Below, one piece after another: positions 1 to 5,372 of a DNA stretch of 5,372 nucleotides. Location of the stretch: NCBI GenBank assembly GCA_030622265.1, contig JAUXGG010000145.1:1-5372 (forward strand). Reading direction: 5' to 3'. Made by a program: the position numbers and the translations under genes. This stretch comes from Candidatus Eiseniibacteriota bacterium (GTDB taxonomy: Bacteria > Arandabacterota > Arandabacteria > Arandabacterales > Arandabacteraceae). Under the pieces are notes generated by a model, which was not told the DNA's origin, ran no database searches, and saw only the letters and a list, made by a program, of their open reading frames with translations. Numbering within the stretch: position 1 is the stretch's first letter; every line of letters begins with the position of its first letter.

Positions 1-142
1 GCACCCCAAGTTTGGTGAAAGGTCCCGTCTGGCGAGCCAGTCGATGGGACCCCAGGCGGCAGCTCACCTGGTGATAATTGCTTTCATCATAGTCGGGAAC
101 ATCACCTACTTCGTCGAACGGGCGCGGCGCAGGAAGTATTAG
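1..142 (+). CDS. C-terminal end of a membrane protein of unknown function (5' partial)
   Basis: An open frame enters from the left edge (first full codon at position 2) and stops at TAG 140-142, giving the last 46 residues. The fragment has a polar stretch (HPKFGERSRLASQS), then one hydrophobic helix of about 17-20 residues (LVIIAFIIVGNITYFV), and a very basic tail (ERARRRKY). By the positive-inside rule this tail should lie in the cytoplasm. The stop codon touches the AGGAGG of the next gene, which also encodes a membrane protein, so the two are probably co-translated and may form one membrane complex. I do not recognise the family from this fragment. Coding status rests on the open frame, the sensible helix-plus-basic-tail composition and the tight junction with the next gene. 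Confidence 0.72.
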   Translation, partial: HPKFGERSRLASQSMGPQAAAHLVIIAFIIVGNITYFVERARRRKY

Positions 143-146
143 GAGG
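141..146 (+). promoter_or_regulatory. Shine-Dalgarno that fixes a TTG start
   Basis: AGGAGG lies 7 nt upstream of TTG at 154 and 22 nt upstream of the first in-frame ATG at 169. The spacing supports the TTG as the true start. The site overlaps the TAG stop (140-142) of the preceding gene, an arrangement typical of translational coupling. Confidence 0.75.
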
Positions 147-153
147 GGACGAC

Positions 154-861
154 TTGGAAGAGCAGGCTATGCTAGCAACGCCACTTGCCCATGCTATCGG
201 TGTTTGGATCGGTGCATTGCTCACCCTCATGATCTTCAGTTTCCTGTATAAGGATAACCCGTTCTATAAGTTCGCCGAGCACCTGTTCGTGGGAGTGTCC
301 GCCGCATACTGGATGACCGTCGCCTTCTGGACGACTCTGATCCCCAACCTGTTTGCCCGTCTGTGGCCTTCGAGTATGGGGAGCGTGCTGCCGGCCGTGG
401 TGAATAACCAGAGGGAATGGGAATACGCCATACCGCTTGTGCTGGGCCTGATCCTGCTGACCCGGCTGGTATCGCGCATCGCGTGGTTCTCCCGCTGGGC
501 CATGGCCTTCATTATCGGGTACGCTGCCGGAACCAACTTCACGCGCTACCTGCAGTCCGACTTTGTCACTCAAGTCCAGAGTACGATGGTCCCGCTCTAT
601 GAGCCGCAGGCGACGATGATCGCCACGATCGGCAATATCTTCTCCCAGATCGTGGTTGTGGGTGGGGTTATCTGCGCCATAATCTACTTCTATTTCTCGA
701 AGGAGCACAAGGGCGGCTTCGGAAGAGCCGCGCGGGTGGGAATCTGGGTGCTGATGGCGGCTTTCGGTGCTTCCTTTGGCTATACCGTGATGGCGAGAAT
801 CTCATTGCTTACCGGGCGGATGGACTTCCTCTACCAGTGGTTCATCGGGGCCAACTGGTAG
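154..861 (+). CDS. Polytopic membrane protein of unknown function (about six helices)
   Basis: This is a 235-residue integral membrane protein. Hydrophobic segments that could span the membrane lie at about residues 12-31, 44-66, 91-107, 113-128, 158-182 and 192-216. The most distinctive stretch is DNPFYKFAEHLFVGVSAAYW at about residues 34-53, between the first two helices, where charged and aromatic residues sit at the membrane edge; it looks like a conserved family motif. There is no cleavable signal peptide, ATP-binding motif or obvious catalytic triad. I chose the TTG start (residues MEEQAML) because AGGAGG is 7 nt upstream; the ATG five codons later is too far from it. The gene directly follows another membrane-protein gene whose stop overlaps its ribosome binding site, which suggests two subunits of one assembly. 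I do not recognise a characterised family, and I assign no function. Confidence 0.85.
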   Translation: MEEQAMLATPLAHAIGVWIGALLTLMIFSFLYKDNPFYKFAEHLFVGVSAAYWMTVAFWTTLIPNLFARLWPSSMGSVLPAVVNNQREWEYAIPLVLGLILLTRLVSRIAWFSRWAMAFIIGYAAGTNFTRYLQSDFVTQVQSTMVPLYEPQATMIATIGNIFSQIVVVGGVICAIIYFYFSKEHKGGFGRAARVGIWVLMAAFGASFGYTVMARISLLTGRMDFLYQWFIGANW

Positions 862-881
862 GCATCCCGGCCAAGTCTCTC

Positions 882-909
882 TTGCTTTGAACTCCAAAAC
901 AGCTAAACT
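882..909 (+). promoter_or_regulatory. Weak sigma70-like promoter candidate upstream of the hydrolase operon
   Basis: TTGCTT (882-887) and TAAACT (904-909) are separated by 16 nt, in the 128-nt gap between the membrane-protein gene and the hydrolase gene. The -35 matches the consensus at only 3 of 6 positions and the -10 at 4 of 6. The gap is locally more AT-rich than the coding regions. I saw no convincing terminator hairpin after position 861, so read-through from the upstream genes is possible. Confidence 0.25.
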
Positions 910-979
910 TAGGTGAACAACAGCTTCTTGGAATCTCTCTGAGTAACGCTTTGAACTTCCCGGCGAGCACGAGCCAGGC

Positions 980-985
980 AGGAGG
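980..985 (+). promoter_or_regulatory. Shine-Dalgarno that decides the hydrolase start
   Basis: AGGAGG ends 4 nt before ATG at 990. The frame stays open upstream to a TTG at 951, but that codon has no ribosome binding site and the extra 13 residues would precede the conserved part of the protein. The site therefore favours ATG 990. Confidence 0.7.
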
Positions 986-989
986 ATTG

Positions 990-1886
990 ATGAAGGGCGA
1001 GTTCTGCAGGGTCCTGACCCCGGACGGCCTCGAATTGCAGGGGATTCTCGCGATTCCCGAGGCCGGCCCCGGTGATACCAGCGTCCTGCATGTTCACGGG
1101 CTCGCCGGCAATTTCTATGAGAACAGGTTTGTGGATCATGTCGCCGATGTTGTCACCTCCCGCGGCCTGAACTTCCTGACCGTCAATAACAGAGGTCATG
1201 ACTACATCTCGGATTTCATAGTCGAAGGAAGCGATGGAGCAACGGGGTCGGTTCAGATCGGCGGGATATATGAGATCTTCGAAGATTCACTTAAAGACAT
1301 TGCCGCCTGGACGGGTTTCCTGAGATCCAGGGCCTCGAAGAGGATCATACTCGAGGGCCATAGCCACGGAGCCCTCAAGGTCACTTACTATTCCTACAGG
1401 GCCGATGACCCTGACATTGGGGGGATCGTGCTTCTTTCTCCGTCCGATGATTTCGGGGGCCAGCGTGAGCGGGCCGGTGAAGCTTTCGACGAAGCCGTCA
1501 GCGTGGCCCGGGAGATGGTCGATCGGGGCGCAGGCCGGGATCTTCTGCCCCGGACGTACTTCCACTATCCGGTCTCGGCACAGACCTTCCTGGACATTTT
1601 CAGCAAGGATTCCGCCCTCGGGATGTTCAATCTGTCGGGGACCGACAGGAAGCACTTCGCGGAGATCGAGAGCATAGAGGTGCCGGTTCTGGCTGTGGTG
1701 GGCTCGGTGGACGAGGCATTCCTCGGGTCTTCACAAGCGTATCTCGACTCGCTCAAGGTCCACCTTAAGAACGCGCCGAGCTTCGAGGGACGCGTCATAG
1801 AAGGAGCTCCGCATAATTACCAGGGCTTCGATTCTGAAGTCGCCGGGCATATAGGCGGATGGCTGGAATCAAGTTTCGGGTCTTGA
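990..1886 (+). CDS. Alpha/beta hydrolase, DUF1749-like (siderophore-esterase-related fold)
   Basis: This is a 298-residue cytoplasmic serine hydrolase with no signal peptide. Numbered from ATG 990, the oxyanion-hole segment HVHGLAGN is at residues 34-41, and NNRGHDYIS at 66-74 is typical of DUF1749-like proteins. The nucleophile elbow GHSHG (123-127) has Ser125 as the likely nucleophile. ALKVTYYSYRADD with IVLLSPSDDFG follows at 128-156. The likely acid is Asp241 in VVGSVDEAF and the likely catalytic histidine is His275 in GAPHNYQGF, so the triad appears complete. The length suits a single-domain hydrolase. Related fungal proteins (SidJ type) hydrolyse siderophore esters; others are unstudied. 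It is the first gene of a three-gene operon, 27 nt before the DUF364 gene. An ester or amide of the compound made or bound by the next two proteins is a plausible substrate, but that is inference. The fold and active site are much surer than the subfamily. Confidence 0.85.
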   Translation: MKGEFCRVLTPDGLELQGILAIPEAGPGDTSVLHVHGLAGNFYENRFVDHVADVVTSRGLNFLTVNNRGHDYISDFIVEGSDGATGSVQIGGIYEIFEDSLKDIAAWTGFLRSRASKRIILEGHSHGALKVTYYSYRADDPDIGGIVLLSPSDDFGGQRERAGEAFDEAVSVAREMVDRGAGRDLLPRTYFHYPVSAQTFLDIFSKDSALGMFNLSGTDRKHFAEIESIEVPVLAVVGSVDEAFLGSSQAYLDSLKVHLKNAPSFEGRVIEGAPHNYQGFDSEVAGHIGGWLESSFGS

Positions 1887-1913
1887 GTTGAGGCCATAGG
1901 AGGCGAAAGCCCA

Positions 1914-2723
1914 ATGACAGATGTATATGAGATCCTCAAGGAACAGGCCCTCAGGAAAACAGTTGAGTTCAGCGATGCCGACTTCACCATGAGGGGTCTC
2001 TGGAAGGTCGATCTCGCCTTCAAGCCGACCGTGGATGAACGCACCTTCAAGTACTGGTTCCTGGTGAGCCAGACCGTCGGGCAGGGCTCCTGCTATTGTG
2101 ACCAGGACCTTGTCATCGACGATAGCCTGATAGGCCGGGATGCGCGCGAGATCATTCCCGAGAAGGACTGTTACAGCATCTCGGTGCTGGACTCGATCTA
2201 TGCCTCCATAAAGAGACACCCGCATCTGGTCCACGAGATATCCGGCAACTCCATTGAGAAAACCGCCCAGCGCAACGCCATCATTCTCAACGAGGTCGAG
2301 CATGTGCTTGGAGGGATCAAGCCGAAGGGCGAGAGACCACGCATAGTGAACGTCGGCGTGCTGGGGACCCTGATCAAGAGCCTGACCGAGAAGGACTACT
2401 CCGTGGCCGCGACCGACCTCGATGAGAAGATCCTCAACACCAGCATGCATGGCGTTACAATCGAGAATGGCTCGAAGAACTTCCAGCTGATACCCGAGAG
2501 TGATGTGGTGGTGATCACCGGGATGGCCCTCACCACAGATGCACTCGGGGACATAATCGATGTCTGCAAACAGCACGAGACCAGGATCGTCATATTCGCG
2601 GAGACCGGCGCTCACTTCGGCGAGGAGTACTGCCGTACCCTGGGTGTGGATTCCGTCGTGTCGGAGCCTTTTCCATTCTACATCTTCCAGGGTGTGAGCA
2701 GGATCGAGATCTACCGGAGATAG
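1914..2723 (+). CDS. DUF364 family protein (putative heavy-metal chelation), DUF4213-like N-terminus
   Basis: This is a 269-residue soluble protein. The N-terminal part (about 1-130) resembles the DUF4213 domain, which has an enolase-N-like fold: GRDAREIIP at 74-82, the helix VLDSIYASIK at 91-100, and the QRNAIILNEVEHVLG stretch at 119-133 that corresponds to the family's alanine/asparagine-rich helix. The C-terminal part (about 142-269) fits the Rossmann-like DUF364 domain: RIVNVGVLGTLIKSL (143-157), strand end TDLDEKI (167-173), ESDVVVITGMALTTDAL (195-211), RIVIFAETGAHFG (224-236) and GVDSVVSEPFPFYIF (244-258). The family is annotated as possibly binding heavy metals, based on structure rather than biochemistry. 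Cysteines at 60, 62, 86, 218 and 240 and several histidines could be ligands, but no clear metal-binding motif is visible. The start at ATG 1914 has AGGAGG 10 nt upstream. It sits between the hydrolase and decarboxylase genes and overlaps neither. Assignment comes from recalled motifs; the sequence is a divergent member. Confidence 0.68.
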   Translation: MTDVYEILKEQALRKTVEFSDADFTMRGLWKVDLAFKPTVDERTFKYWFLVSQTVGQGSCYCDQDLVIDDSLIGRDAREIIPEKDCYSISVLDSIYASIKRHPHLVHEISGNSIEKTAQRNAIILNEVEHVLGGIKPKGERPRIVNVGVLGTLIKSLTEKDYSVAATDLDEKILNTSMHGVTIENGSKNFQLIPESDVVVITGMALTTDALGDIIDVCKQHETRIVIFAETGAHFGEEYCRTLGVDSVVSEPFPFYIFQGVSRIEIYRR

Positions 2724-2728
2724 ACCCC

Positions 2729-3985
2729 GTGATCGAAGAGTACTTCATAAAGGACGGCAGGTTCGAGATAGACGGCCTGGGGATCGAGAAGATCGCGGCC
2801 GCGCATGAGACCCCTTTCTATCTATATTCCGCCGGCATGATCCGGGAGAAGCACAGGAAATTCACCAGTCATTTTCCGGGATTCGATGTCTTCTACTCCT
2901 TCAAGGCCAATCCCGGTCTCGCGATATGTAATACCCTGCGCTCGCTGGGATCTTGCGCCGATGTGAGTTCGCTCGGCGAGATCCAGGCCGCGCTCAAGGT
3001 AGGCTTCAGACCTGAGAACATCGCTTTCGTCGGCCCGGGAAAGACGGCGAGGGATCTCGAGTTTGCCATAGACAGCGGGGTCTATGCTATCGCCGCAGAA
3101 TCGGTTCATGAGATCGAGCTGATCGACGAGATCTCGAAGAGGCTCGGCAAGCCTGTGGACGTCCTGCTCCGGATCAACACGCAGGAGAAGCCCATATCGC
3201 CGGAGATGATGGTCGGGGGTCCGAGCAAGTTCGGTTTCGACGAGGAGACCGTGGTCGGTGAGGTGCGGCCCTTGCGGCTGGAATCCGCCAGGCTGAGCGG
3301 GATTCATGTCTATTCGGCAAGCCAGGTTCTGGATACGTCCTTCATCTGCGATCACCTGGAGTATGTCAGGGACCTCGCAGTCAGGCTCTCGGAAGAGATC
3401 GGGTTCGAACTCAGGGCCATAGATTTCGGTGGCGGCTTCGGCGTTCCTTACCAGGAGGGCGATCAAGAACTTGACCTGTCCCCGATCTCGCGCGTCGCGT
3501 CGTCGGTGAGGAGGAGCCTGGCGGGGTCTCATCCGGAGTGCAGGCTGATATTCGAGGTGGGGCGTTACCTGGTTGCGGAATCCGGGATCTTCGTCACCCG
3601 GGCGCTCCGGGTGAAGCGGTCCCGGGGCATTTGCTACATCATAACCGACGGGGGCATGAATCATTTCAGCCGCCCCGTCTTCATGAGGGTCAAGCACCGC
3701 CTTGGCATCCTGAACAAGATCGGACAGCCGGCCGAGAGCAAGTGCAATGTGGGAGGCCCCATATGCACGCCCATCGATTTCCTCGGCAAGGACGTGATGC
3801 TGCCGCGTCCCGAGCCGGGAGACTTGATCGGCGTCTTCGGCGCGGGGGCCTATGGATACTCGATGAGTGTCCTCAAGTTCATGAGCCTGGGCACGCCGGC
3901 TGAGGTCATGGCCGATCAGGGTTCGGTACGCGTGATCCGCAAAGCCGCAACCGCCGAGAGCTTCTTCCCCGGCCAGAGCCTGTAG
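2729..3985 (+). CDS. PLP-dependent decarboxylase, fold type III (BtrK / exosortase-associated type)
   Basis: This is a 418-residue enzyme of the ornithine/diaminopimelate decarboxylase superfamily, with an N-terminal alanine-racemase-type barrel and a C-terminal beta domain. Lys59 in FYSFKANPG should bind PLP as a Schiff base. SKFGF (166-170), GIHVYSASQ (191-199), the phosphate-binding GGGFG (234-238), EVGR (276-279) and DGGMNH (307-312) follow in the usual order. The C-terminal domain has GPICTPIDFLG (344-353), whose Cys346 and Asp350 should complete the active site across the dimer, and GAGAYGYSMS (371-380) with the PLP-contacting tyrosine. The GPxCTPxD and HVYxxSQ forms match the branch containing BtrK (decarboxylates glutamyl bound to a carrier protein in butirosin synthesis) and exosortase-associated decarboxylases, rather than true LysA or SpeC. 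The start is GTG at 2729, only 5 nt after the DUF364 stop, with GGAG at 2716-2719 inside that gene, so translation is probably coupled. The substrate cannot be read from the sequence; no carrier protein or ligase gene is in the window. Confidence 0.9.
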   Translation: MIEEYFIKDGRFEIDGLGIEKIAAAHETPFYLYSAGMIREKHRKFTSHFPGFDVFYSFKANPGLAICNTLRSLGSCADVSSLGEIQAALKVGFRPENIAFVGPGKTARDLEFAIDSGVYAIAAESVHEIELIDEISKRLGKPVDVLLRINTQEKPISPEMMVGGPSKFGFDEETVVGEVRPLRLESARLSGIHVYSASQVLDTSFICDHLEYVRDLAVRLSEEIGFELRAIDFGGGFGVPYQEGDQELDLSPISRVASSVRRSLAGSHPECRLIFEVGRYLVAESGIFVTRALRVKRSRGICYIITDGGMNHFSRPVFMRVKHRLGILNKIGQPAESKCNVGGPICTPIDFLGKDVMLPRPEPGDLIGVFGAGAYGYSMSVLKFMSLGTPAEVMADQGSVRVIRKAATAESFFPGQSL

Positions 3986-3992
3986 GAGTTTT

Positions 3993-4025
3993 CCCTCCCG
4001 GATCCGATAGCGCGCGCCGGGGGGG
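3993..4025 (+). terminator. GC-rich hairpin, possible operon terminator
   Basis: CCCTCCCGG (3993-4001) can pair with CCGGGGGGG (4017-4025) over 9 bp, with one U-G wobble and a 15-nt loop. It begins 8 nt after the decarboxylase stop. The 3' flank is pyrimidine-rich (TCACCTTGTCTCTTCCTGTTT) rather than a clean T-run, so intrinsic termination would be weak or assisted. Position favours an operon end; shape alone is not conclusive. Confidence 0.4.
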
Positions 4026-4068
4026 TCACCTTGTCTCTTCCTGTTTCCACCGCAAGCCCGGAATCCTG

Positions 4069-4097
4069 TTGAATGCGCACATTACCCCTGCTATGCT
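4069..4097 (+). promoter_or_regulatory. Sigma70-like promoter for ilvE
   Basis: TTGAAT (4069-4074) and TATGCT (4092-4097) are 17 nt apart, the ideal spacing; each box matches the consensus at 4 of 6 positions. Transcription would begin near 4104, leaving a leader of about 40 nt. That is too short for a T-box or a leucine-type attenuator, so I see no sign of leader-based control. The promoter lies after the hairpin at 3993-4025, which suggests ilvE is transcribed separately from the upstream operon. Confidence 0.5.
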
Positions 4098-4133
4098 TCT
4101 TGAGTGCGATGATCCCACTGTCCCATTCAGAAT

Positions 4134-4140
4134 AGGAGGT
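4134..4140 (+). promoter_or_regulatory. Strong Shine-Dalgarno of ilvE
   Basis: AGGAGGT ends 4 nt before ATG 4145 and is fully complementary to the usual 16S rRNA 3' tail. It fixes the ilvE start and predicts efficient translation. Confidence 0.8.
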
Positions 4141-4144
4141 CGAA

Positions 4145-5059
4145 ATGGCCAAGTATGCGTATTTCGAGGGGAAGTTCGTACCCATCGAAGAAGCCAAGAT
4201 CAGTATCATGACGCATGCCTTCAACTACGGCACGGGTGTGTTCGAGGGGATCAGGGCCTACTGGAATGAAAAAGACGAGCAGCTCTATGTTTTCAAGTTG
4301 CCGGAGCACTTTGACAGGTTCAGGAAATCCAGCAGCATAGTCAAGATCGACTTAGGTCTCACCACCCAGGAGCTCTGCGATCTTACCTGCGAGTTGCTGA
4401 AGAAGGAAGAATTCAAGGCGGATGCTTATGTCCGGCCCGTCGCCTACAAGGCGTCGGAAGTCATCGGTGTCAGGCTCCACGACCTCGAGGACGGGTTCTG
4501 CATGTTCGCCGTGCCCTTCGGCAGGTACATAGAGAAGGAAGAAGGGGCGCGAACCGCCGTCTCCTCCTGGCGGCGAATTGATGATAACGCCGCCCCTGCA
4601 CGGTGCAAGATAACGGGTGTCTACATAAACTCGGCGCTTTCCAAGACAGAGGTCATGGAGCGCGGTTTCGACGTGGCCATAGTGCTTACGCATGAGGGGC
4701 ATGTTTCCGAAGGCAGCGCCGAGAACATATTCCTGGTCAGGGATGGCGAGCTGATAACTCCGGCCGCCTCGGAGAACATTCTTGAGGGGATAACCCGCAA
4801 GACCATCATGGAGCTTGCCAGGGCCGAGTTCGGGCTCGATACCACCGAGCGGCAGATCGACCGGAGCGAGCTCTACATAGCTGATGAGGTCTTTTTCTGC
4901 GGTACCGGCGTGCAGGTTGCTGCCGTGATCGAGGTCGACGGCCGTCCGGTCGGTGACGGCAAGATCGGACCCATTGCCGAGAAGATACGGAATCTCTATT
5001 TCGATGTGGTGAAGGGAAAAGTGAAGAAGTACAAGCACTGGTGCACTCCCGTGTACTAG
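4145..5059 (+). CDS. ilvE: Branched-chain amino acid aminotransferase
   Basis: This is a 304-residue PLP enzyme of fold type IV. It moves the amino group between glutamate and the keto acids of leucine, isoleucine and valine, the last step of their synthesis, in the cytoplasm. The N-terminus (YFEGKFVPIEEAKISIMTHA) and GTGVFEGIRAY (29-39) are typical of the family, as is HFDRFRKSS at 55-63. Lys155 in ARCKITGVYINS should bind PLP, in the same place as the catalytic lysine of E. coli IlvE. Glu189 in VSEGSAENIFLV contacts the cofactor ring, and LEGITRKTI (213-221) and FCGTGVQV (251-258) bind phosphate and shape the pocket. Length matches the family norm of about 300. Related enzymes are D-amino acid aminotransferase and aminodeoxychorismate lyase; FEGIRAY and overall length favour the branched-chain enzyme. 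It follows a promoter of its own and ends 4 nt from a convergent gene. Confidence 0.93.
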   Translation: MAKYAYFEGKFVPIEEAKISIMTHAFNYGTGVFEGIRAYWNEKDEQLYVFKLPEHFDRFRKSSSIVKIDLGLTTQELCDLTCELLKKEEFKADAYVRPVAYKASEVIGVRLHDLEDGFCMFAVPFGRYIEKEEGARTAVSSWRRIDDNAAPARCKITGVYINSALSKTEVMERGFDVAIVLTHEGHVSEGSAENIFLVRDGELITPAASENILEGITRKTIMELARAEFGLDTTERQIDRSELYIADEVFFCGTGVQVAAVIEVDGRPVGDGKIGPIAEKIRNLYFDVVKGKVKKYKHWCTPVY

Positions 5060-5063
5060 TGCC

Positions 5064-5372
5064 CTATTTCCCGAACAGAGCTTCGAGAATTCTGTCTTGG
5101 GTGGGCGGGCTGGTGTCCAGCGTCGTTATCGTGACATCACATCCGGGGAGCAGGGCGCTCAGGGAATGATAGGAAGTAACCAGAACTGCAATATCCGATC
5201 CGGCTATCGCGTTCTTCATGCACTCGAGCGAGTAATTCAGTCTCAGGGGTTCCATCAACCAGAGCAGGAGCACTCCGCCTTTCTTGTCTGAGGGCGAGCA
5301 TGCTTCGCTCACATACCCGACAGATGGGCGTATCCGGGCCCGGATCTCGGGGTGCGTGGACACGAGGCTGAC
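5064..5372 (-). CDS. C-terminal fragment, probably family 3 glycoside hydrolase C-domain (NagZ-like), 5' partial
   Basis: The frame is open on the - strand from the right edge to the stop at 5064-5066, giving the last 102 residues (VSLVSTHPEIR... to ...ILEALFGK). A GTG at 5361-5363 lies inside this frame but has no visible ribosome binding site within the few bases left, so the gene most likely continues beyond the window. The final 45 or so residues, SDIAVLVTSYHSLSALLPGCDVTITTLDTSPPTQDRILEALFGK in outline, follow the pattern of the C-terminal domain of bacterial family 3 glycosidases. In those, a strand is followed by S-x-x-x-L, a strand ending in a short T/Y segment, a TPP-like turn, and a closing helix ending LFG. 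Such enzymes often remove N-acetylglucosamine from cell-wall fragments. The active site would be in the missing N-terminal barrel, so activity cannot be judged. It is convergent with ilvE and is probably unrelated to it in function. Confidence 0.6.
   Translation of the reverse strand, partial: VSLVSTHPEIRARIRPSVGYVSEACSPSDKKGGVLLLWLMEPLRLNYSLECMKNAIAGSDIAVLVTSYHSLSALLPGCDVTITTLDTSPPTQDRILEALFGK

Noticed and set aside
887..909. TTGAAC (887-892) as -35 box with TAAACT (904-909) as -10 box
   Set aside because: The spacer would be 11 nt, far too short for a sigma70 promoter; TTGCTT at 882 gives acceptable spacing but a poorer box.
951..989. Upstream extension of the hydrolase gene to TTG 951
   Set aside because: No Shine-Dalgarno precedes TTG 951, while AGGAGG sits just before ATG 990; the 13 extra residues have no conserved character.
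1869..2615. Long open frame on the - strand (248 codons) opposite the DUF364 gene
   Set aside because: No recognisable motifs, no ribosome binding site at its start, and it overlaps a convincing + strand gene almost completely.
2822..3697. Long open frame on the - strand (291 codons) opposite the decarboxylase gene
   Set aside because: Its translation is rich in Arg, Pro, His and Asp without domain-like pattern, as expected from the reverse of a GC-biased gene; the + strand frame carries a full set of decarboxylase motifs.
4109..4135. Eight-codon leader peptide (ATG to TAG) ending at the ilvE ribosome binding site
   Set aside because: It has no ribosome binding site, only one leucine and no isoleucine or valine run, and no alternative hairpins that would make an attenuator.
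5361..5363. GTG as the true start of the - strand gene, making a 99-residue protein
   Set aside because: The frame stays open to the window edge, and the C-terminal pattern looks like the end of a much longer glycosidase; a start here is not supported.

Overview
The window looks like a piece of a GC-rich bacterial chromosome. Genes are closely packed, most have AGGAGG-type Shine-Dalgarno sequences, and TTG and GTG starts are used alongside ATG. Codon choice favours G/C in third position but also uses ATA (Ile) and AGG (Arg) freely. Together with two membrane proteins I cannot place in a characterised family, this would suit one of the less-cultivated bacterial phyla. No marker gene is present, so the taxonomic guess is weak. 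I saw no RNA gene, insertion sequence, CRISPR array or long repeat.

Layout. (1) Positions 1-861: the last 46 codons of a membrane protein, then a complete 235-residue protein with about six membrane helices. The ribosome binding site of the second overlaps the stop codon of the first, so the two are probably translated together. (2) Positions 862-989: a short gap with at most a weak promoter. (3) Positions 990-3985: a compact three-gene operon on the + strand. It encodes an alpha/beta hydrolase of the DUF1749-like type, a DUF364 protein (putative heavy-metal chelation family, with a DUF4213-like N-terminus), and a fold-type III PLP decarboxylase of the BtrK/exosortase-associated type. The gaps between these genes are 27 and 5 nt. 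(4) Positions 3986-4144: a gap with a GC-rich hairpin and a good sigma70-like promoter. (5) Positions 4145-5059: ilvE, a branched-chain amino acid aminotransferase, complete with its lysine and phosphate-binding motifs. (6) Positions 5064-5372: on the - strand, the C-terminal part of a gene that runs off the window and resembles the end of family 3 glycosidases (NagZ-like). It meets ilvE tail to tail with only 4 nt between the stop codons.

The most interesting region is the central three-gene operon. It combines a hydrolase whose fungal relatives include siderophore esterases, a protein of a family proposed to bind metals, and a decarboxylase whose closest studied relatives act on amino acids tethered to a carrier protein or in natural-product pathways. 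This suggests a small, possibly undescribed pathway that makes, releases or modifies an amino-acid-derived compound, perhaps metal-binding. That function is inferred from family membership and gene order only; nothing in the sequence names the substrate. The aminotransferase next door has its own promoter and could be independent housekeeping.
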